Shown here one piece after another: positions 28,929 to 35,144 of a DNA stretch of 35,144 bases. Numbering within the stretch: the stretch's first letter is position 1; every line of letters begins with the position of its first letter. The position numbers and the translations under genes were made by a program. The stretch comes from an uncultured Chromatiaceae bacterium (lineage in GTDB: Bacteria > Pseudomonadota > Gammaproteobacteria > Tenderiales > Tenderiaceae): contig CALZIQ010000025.1 of the NCBI GenBank assembly GCA_945787735.1, forward strand, positions 1-35,144, in the 5' to 3' direction. The notes under the pieces are model-generated. The model was not told the DNA's origin, did not search any database, and saw only the letters and a list, made by a program, of their open reading frames with translations.

Positions 28929-29405
28929 TTACTTATAATGAACAGCGACGATTTCGTATTCCTTGTCACCACCCGGCGCCTTCACAATCACCTCGTCGCC
29001 CTCTTCCTTGCCAATCAGAGCACGGGAAACAGGTGAACTAATAGAAATACGCCCCTGGCTGATATCGGCCTCCAAATCTCCGACGATCTGGTAAGTGACT
29101 TTTTTCTCAGCCTCCAACTCAAGCAAATCAACCGTCACACCAAACACTACCTTGCCTGAAGGGGGCATTTTGGAGATATCAATAATCTGGGCTGAAGAGA
29201 GCTGCGCTTCAAGCTCCGAAATACGACCTTCACAAAAACCCTGCTGCTCTTTGGCAGCATGGTACTCGGCATTCTCTTTAAGATCGCCATGTTCACGTGC
29301 CTCGGCAATCGCCTGAATTATACGCGGGCGATCTTCACTCTTTAAGCGACTCAGCTCTTCACGCAAACGTTCTGCGCCCTTGGCAGTCATTGGAATAGTA
29401 CTCAT
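28929..29405 (-). CDS. greA: Transcript cleavage factor GreA
   Basis: Rescues backtracked RNA polymerase by stimulating transcript cleavage. 158 residues, the family length. The N-terminal coiled coil runs to about residue 75 and includes the acidic tip ([17 protein letters not shown]) with the conserved Asp-Glu pair. The globular C-terminal domain has the pattern [27 protein letters not shown]. The start ATG overlaps the carB stop by four bases (ATGA), so it is coupled to carB. Confidence 0.97.
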   Translation of the reverse strand: MSTIPMTAKGAERLREELSRLKSEDRPRIIQAIAEAREHGDLKENAEYHAAKEQQGFCEGRISELEAQLSSAQIIDISKMPPSGKVVFGVTVDLLELEAEKKVTYQIVGDLEADISQGRISISSPVSRALIGKEEGDEVIVKAPGGDKEYEIVAVHYK

Positions 29406-32400
29406 GCAGACAACTCCTTGTGCAAGTCTTGCAAACGGTTAACACCATATTCGTCGGCGTATTTGATCGCCTTACACAGAGCACGACCACCAGCCAACGT
29501 CGTGGCGTAAGTCACTTTATGCTGCAAGGTCGCACGACGAATGGTGAAGGAGTCTGCAATCGCCTGACGCCCTTCAGTCGTATTAACAATCAATGTAATT
29601 TCACCATTTTTAATCATGTCGACGATATGCGGCCGACCTTCATTAACCTTGTTCACCACCTCGCAAGGCACGCCCTCGACGTTCAGCACTTCGGCGGTAC
29701 CGCGAGTAGAACAAATCTCAAACCCCAACTCTACCAGTTCTCGTGCAATCTGAATCACACCGCCCTTATCAACATCACGGACACTAACAAAGGCTTTGCC
29801 AGCGGAAGGCAATACAACCCCGGCACCCCGCTGCGACTTGGCAAACGCCTCGGCAAAATTGCGCCCAATTCCCATCACCTCGCCGGTGGACTTCATCTCC
29901 GGCCCCAGGATCGGGTCGACACCCGGGAACTTCACAAACGGGAATACCGCTTCTTTAACACTGTAATAAGAAGGTACGATTTCAGCAGTGAAGCCCTGCG
30001 CCTTCAGGCTCTGGCCCGCCATACAGCGCGCAGCAACCTTAGCCAGGGGTTGGCCGATTGCCTTGGAGACAAAGGGTACGGTACGGGATGCGCGAGGATT
30101 AACCTCTATAACATAGATCTGATTGTCCTGAATGGCAAACTGCACATTCATCAAGCCGACAACATTCAGCTCGCGCGCCATCTTCAGCACCTGCTCACGT
30201 AGTTCAGCCTGATGCTCGTCAGACACGCTATAAGGCGGCAGTGAACACGCCGAATCACCAGAATGCACACCTGCCTGTTCGATATGTTCCATCACTCCGC
30301 CGATGACCACATCTGTGCCATCACTAATGGCATCCACATCCAGCTCCACCGCATTATCTAGAAAACGATCCAGCAAGATGGGCGAATCATTGGAAACCTG
30401 CACTGCGTTCTGCATGTAGTTGAGCAGACCTTCTTCGCTATAGACAATCTCCATCGCACGGCCACCCAGCACATAGGAAGGACGCACCACTAATGGAAAG
30501 CCCATCTCACGCGCCGCATCAACAGCCTCATCGGCGTTGCGGGCAGTACAGTTGGGCGGCTGTAATAATTCCAGCTTGTGCAACATCTTTTGGAAACGCT
30601 CACGGTCTTCCGCTAAATCAATCGAATCTGGCGTAGTACCGATGATCGGCGCGCCGGCCGCTTCCAACGGCTGAGCCAGTTTCAATGGCGTCTGTCCACC
30701 ATACTGAACGATAATGCCTTTGGGATTTTCCTTGTACACAATTTCCAGCACATCTTCCAACGTCAACGGCTCGAAATAGAGACGGTCGGAGGTGTCGTAG
30801 TCAGTGGAAACTGTTTCAGGATTACAGTTGACCATGATGGTTTCATAACCATCTTCACGCATCGCCAGCGCAGCATGCACACAGCAATAATCGAACTCAA
30901 TGCCCTGGCCAATGCGGTTCGGCCCACCGCCCAATACCATGATCTTTTGCTTATCGGTTGGCTGAGACTCACACTCTTCCTCGTAGGTGGAATACATGTA
31001 AGCCGTAGCGGTGGCAAACTCGGCGGCGCATGAATCAACCCGTTTATAAACAGGGCGCACATCCAGATCATGTCGCAACTTGCGCACATCATCTTCTTTG
31101 CAGCTTAGCAATGTGGCCAGACGCCGATCAGAAAACCCCTTGCGCTTCAGGCCATACATACGCGCCTTGTCCAACGCTGCCATACCCCGCTCACGCACCT
31201 GCGCTTCTTCGTTGATCAGATCTTCAATCTGCACCAGAAACCACGGATCGATGCGGCTAAACTCATGCACCTCGTCCATCGACCAACCCGCACGAAAGGC
31301 ATCAGCGACATACCAAAGACGCTCCGGCCCAGGCATTTTCAATTCATGACGAAGTTTTGTCTTCAGATCATCATCATTGATGGCATCGAGATCCAGCATT
31401 TCATCCAAGCCATCGACGCCAGCCTCCAAACCACGCAGCGCCTTTTGCAAGGACTCCTGCTGGGTGCGGCCGATGGCCATCACTTCACCCACTGACTTCA
31501 TCTGCGTTCCCAACAAGGGTTCGGCCTGGGGAAATTTTTCGAAAGTAAAACGCGGCACCTTGGTAACCACATAGTCGATCGAAGGCTCAAACGAAGCAGG
31601 CGTAGCACCGCCGGTGATTTCATTCTTCAACTCATCCAGGGTGTACCCCACCGCCAGCTTAGCCGCCACTTTGGCAATGGGGAAGCCAGTCGCCTTCGAG
31701 GCCAACGCCGATGAACGCGACACACGCGGATTCATCTCGATAACGATCATACGACCGTCTTCTGGATTAATGGAGAACTGAACATTGGAACCGCCCGTAT
31801 CCACACCGATCTCACGCAGCACCGCCAAGGAGGCGTTACGCATAATCTGATATTCCTTGTCGGTCAGGGTCTGGGCCGGCGCCACGGTAATTGAATCACC
31901 GGTATGTACACCCATCGGGTCCAGGTTTTCAATCGAACAGATGATGATGCAGTTATCATTACGGTCACGCACCACTTCCATCTCGTATTCTTTCCAACCG
32001 ATAATAGATTCTTCGATCAACAACTCGTTGGTAGGTGACAGATCCAGACCACGCTCGCAGATCTCGACAAATTCCTCTTTGTTATAAGCAATACCACCGC
32101 CGCTGCCACCCATGGTAAATGAAGGACGAATGATGGTAGGGAAACCGACGGTCTCCTGCACTTCAAAGGCCTGTTCCAAGTTATGCGCCACAGCCGCTTT
32201 AGGCATATCTAGACCAATCTTACGCATCGCCTTGGCAAAACGATCACGGTCTTCAGCTTTATCGATGGCATCACGAGTCGCGCCGATCATCTCGACACCA
32301 TGTTTTTCCAACACACCTTCACGGGCCAGATCCAGGGCGCAGTTCAAAGCCGTCTGGCCGCCCATGGTTGGTAACAATGCATCGGGTTTTTCTATTTCGA

Positions 32401-32632
32401 TGATCTGCGCCACGGTCTGCCAGGTGATCGGCTCAATATAGGTCGCATCAGCCATGTTGGGATCGGTCATGATGGTGGCCGGATTGGAATTAACCAGGAT
32501 GACACGATACCCCTCTTCGCGCAGCGCCTTACAGGCCTGGGCGCCAGAGTAATCAAATTCACAGGCCTGACCAATGACGATAGGGCCGGCGCCGATAATC
32601 AGGATACTTTCGATGTCAGTACGTTTTGGCAT
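29402..32632 (-). CDS. carB: Carbamoyl-phosphate synthase large subunit
   Basis: Makes carbamoyl phosphate from ammonia, bicarbonate and two ATP for pyrimidines and arginine. 1076 residues, close to the E. coli 1073. It begins [22 protein letters not shown]. Two ATP-grasp halves are visible: [18 protein letters not shown] with [18 protein letters not shown] in the first, and [17 protein letters not shown] with [18 protein letters not shown] in the second. The C-terminal allosteric domain ([11 protein letters not shown] ... [10 protein letters not shown]) carries the regulatory site. It follows carA after 40 bases and overlaps greA. Confidence 0.98.
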   Translation of the reverse strand: MPKRTDIESILIIGAGPIVIGQACEFDYSGAQACKALREEGYRVILVNSNPATIMTDPNMADATYIEPITWQTVAQIIEIEKPDALLPTMGGQTALNCALDLAREGVLEKHGVEMIGATRDAIDKAEDRDRFAKAMRKIGLDMPKAAVAHNLEQAFEVQETVGFPTIIRPSFTMGGSGGGIAYNKEEFVEICERGLDLSPTNELLIEESIIGWKEYEMEVVRDRNDNCIIICSIENLDPMGVHTGDSITVAPAQTLTDKEYQIMRNASLAVLREIGVDTGGSNVQFSINPEDGRMIVIEMNPRVSRSSALASKATGFPIAKVAAKLAVGYTLDELKNEITGGATPASFEPSIDYVVTKVPRFTFEKFPQAEPLLGTQMKSVGEVMAIGRTQQESLQKALRGLEAGVDGLDEMLDLDAINDDDLKTKLRHELKMPGPERLWYVADAFRAGWSMDEVHEFSRIDPWFLVQIEDLINEEAQVRERGMAALDKARMYGLKRKGFSDRRLATLLSCKEDDVRKLRHDLDVRPVYKRVDSCAAEFATATAYMYSTYEEECESQPTDKQKIMVLGGGPNRIGQGIEFDYCCVHAALAMREDGYETIMVNCNPETVSTDYDTSDRLYFEPLTLEDVLEIVYKENPKGIIVQYGGQTPLKLAQPLEAAGAPIIGTTPDSIDLAEDRERFQKMLHKLELLQPPNCTARNADEAVDAAREMGFPLVVRPSYVLGGRAMEIVYSEEGLLNYMQNAVQVSNDSPILLDRFLDNAVELDVDAISDGTDVVIGGVMEHIEQAGVHSGDSACSLPPYSVSDEHQAELREQVLKMARELNVVGLMNVQFAIQDNQIYVIEVNPRASRTVPFVSKAIGQPLAKVAARCMAGQSLKAQGFTAEIVPSYYSVKEAVFPFVKFPGVDPILGPEMKSTGEVMGIGRNFAEAFAKSQRGAGVVLPSAGKAFVSVRDVDKGGVIQIARELVELGFEICSTRGTAEVLNVEGVPCEVVNKVNEGRPHIVDMIKNGEITLIVNTTEGRQAIADSFTIRRATLQHKVTYATTLAGGRALCKAIKYADEYGVNRLQDLHKELSA

Positions 32633-32672
32633 TATTCAACTCGATTGCTAGTGCTTGTACTTGAAACGCTAA

Positions 32673-33818
32673 TTACTGCTTAGCCGCTTGGATCAATTCG
32701 ATGAAATGATCAAACAACGGTGCCGCATCGTGTGGTCCTGGGCTAGCCTCAGGGTGCCCCTGAAAACTGAAGGCAGCAGCATCAGTACGATGAATGCCCT
32801 GCAGCGAACCATCAAATAATGATCGGTGAGTCGCACGCAGATTGTCAGGCAAGCTCTCTTCATCCACCGCAAAACCATGGTTCTGACTCGTGATCATGAC
32901 GCAGTTGGCTTCGTCATCGAACACCGGGTGGTTGGCACCATGGTGACCAAACTTCATCTTAACGGTCTTTGCGCCACTGGCCAGGGCGAGCAATTGATGG
33001 CCGAGGCAGATGCCAAATATTGGTAGCTTGGTTTGCAAAATTTCTTTGATCGCCGTGATGGCGTAATCACATGGCTCTGGGTCGCCCGGACCATTGGAGA
33101 GAAACACCCCATCAGGATTCATAGCCAGCACTTCGCTAGCTGAGGTCTGCGCTGGCACCACGGTGAGGCGGCAACCGCGATCCACCAACATACGCAGGAT
33201 ATTACGTTTAATACCGTAGTCGTAAGCAACCACATGATAGGGCAGTTTTTCTTCAATCGGGTGAGGCGCTTCTGGCAAGCCATCTTTGATGCTCCAACTA
33301 CCTTGCGCCCATTCATAAGGCTGGCGGGTGGTGACCTCTTTGGCCAGATCCATGCCTTTCAGCCCACCAAAGCCTTTGGCTGCCGTCAGGGCTGCAGCTT
33401 CATCCAGATCCGCACCGGCGACGATACAACCCGCCTGCGCACCCTTCTCGCGCAGGATACGGGTCAGTTTACGGGTATCGATATCGGCAATGGCAACAAC
33501 GTTCTTGCGCTTGAGGTAGGCATCCAGGTTTTCCTGTTTACGCCAACTGCTGGCCAGCAATGGCAGGTCGCGAATCACAAGACCACTGGCGAAGATCTCA
33601 CCCGACTCTTCGTCTTCGTTATTTGTGCCAACATTGCCGATATGGGGATAGGTCAGTGTGACGATCTGTCGACAATAGGATGGATCGGTCAGGATCTCCT
33701 GGTAGCCGGTGATGGAAGTATTAAATACCACCTCACCGACAGTCTGGCCCTCGGCGCCAATGGCTTTACCATAAAACGCAGTACCGTCTTCCAAGACTAA
33801 CAGGGCCGACTTATCCAA
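32673..33818 (-). CDS. carA: Carbamoyl-phosphate synthase small subunit (glutaminase)
   Basis: Releases ammonia from glutamine for CarB. 381 residues from a TTG at 33818; GGAGG lies five bases upstream and the product then reads [12 protein letters not shown], matching the family N-terminus. A further-upstream TTG (33830) overlaps the ribosome site and is rejected. The class I amidotransferase domain has FGICLGHQL with nucleophile Cys271 and [11 protein letters not shown] with His355 and Glu357. The N-terminal half has [16 protein letters not shown]. The leader upstream contains a promoter and a terminator hairpin. Confidence 0.97.
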   Translation of the reverse strand: MDKSALLVLEDGTAFYGKAIGAEGQTVGEVVFNTSITGYQEILTDPSYCRQIVTLTYPHIGNVGTNNEDEESGEIFASGLVIRDLPLLASSWRKQENLDAYLKRKNVVAIADIDTRKLTRILREKGAQAGCIVAGADLDEAAALTAAKGFGGLKGMDLAKEVTTRQPYEWAQGSWSIKDGLPEAPHPIEEKLPYHVVAYDYGIKRNILRMLVDRGCRLTVVPAQTSASEVLAMNPDGVFLSNGPGDPEPCDYAITAIKEILQTKLPIFGICLGHQLLALASGAKTVKMKFGHHGANHPVFDDEANCVMITSQNHGFAVDEESLPDNLRATHRSLFDGSLQGIHRTDAAAFSFQGHPEASPGPHDAAPLFDHFIELIQAAKQ

Positions 33819-33843
33819 TTGATCCTCCAAACGCTAGCTGCAA

Positions 33844-33877
33844 AAAGCGGGGTGGTCCTCACGACTCACCCCGCTTT
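33844..33877 (-). terminator. Terminator hairpin in the carAB leader (possible attenuator)
   Basis: Eleven-pair stem: AAAGCGGGGTG (33844-33854) with CACCCCGCTTT (33867-33877), 12-base loop. Read on the minus strand it ends in a T5 tract, 25 bases before the carA start. It lies downstream of the predicted carA promoter, so it could attenuate carAB rather than merely end dapB. Confidence 0.85.
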
Positions 33878-33904
33878 ATTAAATACTGATACAAAATCGG
33901 GCAG

Positions 33905-33933
33905 ATTTTACTTTACAGAGACCATTCTGTCCA
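33905..33933 (-). promoter_or_regulatory. Predicted carAB promoter
   Basis: On the minus strand: TGGACA (33928-33933), 17-base spacer, TAAAAT (33905-33910); each box has one mismatch to consensus. The predicted start falls at G/A 33898-33897, directly before TTTTG. E. coli carAB, pyrBI, codBA and upp begin with similar U-runs used in UTP-sensitive slippage. Confidence 0.6.
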
Positions 33934-33971
33934 TGTGAATCGGTCGAGATTGTTGCGAGAATACTCGATAA

Positions 33972-35144
<1,173 letters not shown>

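Noticed and set aside
29420-30202. 260-codon plus-strand ORF opposite the end of carB
   Set aside because: Antisense to carB with clear motifs on the other strand; no independent support.

Overview
This window is a stretch of core chromosome from a gammaproteobacterium with roughly balanced G+C. The evidence is the gene order dapB-carA-carB-greA / yhbY / rlmE-ftsH-folP-glmM-tpiA-secG-tRNA-Leu, the surE-pcm-yqaA-nlpD-rpoS block, and protein sequences that read like gammaproteobacterial housekeeping enzymes. NuoC and NuoD are separate and NuoG lacks the extra N7 cluster, so this is not an enterobacterium; a deeper, possibly sulfur- or methyl-oxidising, lineage is a guess. All genes but two are on the minus strand, so transcription runs from high to low coordinates. 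I see no insertion sequence, phage gene, CRISPR array or defence cassette.

Layout in the direction of transcription: a 366-base AT-rich stretch without a convincing gene (34779-35144); dapB; a carAB promoter and leader that contains an intrinsic-terminator hairpin; carA, carB, greA and a DUF4149 membrane protein, closely packed. yhbY (plus strand) converges on that membrane protein and diverges, with 17 bases between start codons, from a small unknown membrane protein that leads into rlmE and ftsH. A terminator separates ftsH from folP-glmM-tpiA-secG-tRNA-Leu(GAG). After another short terminator comes the complete 14-gene NADH:quinone oxidoreductase operon nuoA-N, read from a clear sigma70-type promoter. 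surE, pcm, yqaA, nlpD and rpoS follow on the same strand. rpoS converges on a small Mth938-domain gene (plus strand), which diverges from an alaC-type aminotransferase followed by hom, cut by the window edge.

The genes cover lysine, threonine and alanine metabolism (dapB, hom, alaC), pyrimidine/arginine precursor supply (carAB), transcript cleavage (greA), ribosome maturation (rlmE, yhbY), membrane protein quality control (ftsH), folate and cell-wall precursors (folP, glmM), glycolysis (tpiA), secretion (secG), respiration (nuo), and stress survival or division (surE, pcm, nlpD, rpoS).

No wholly new system is evident. The points most worth a second look are the carAB leader (promoter, U-run at the predicted start, and terminator hairpin), a 123-base imperfect palindrome between surE and pcm, an inverted repeat over the nuo promoter, a small unknown membrane protein between rlmE and yhbY, and several core genes whose best start is TTG or GTG.
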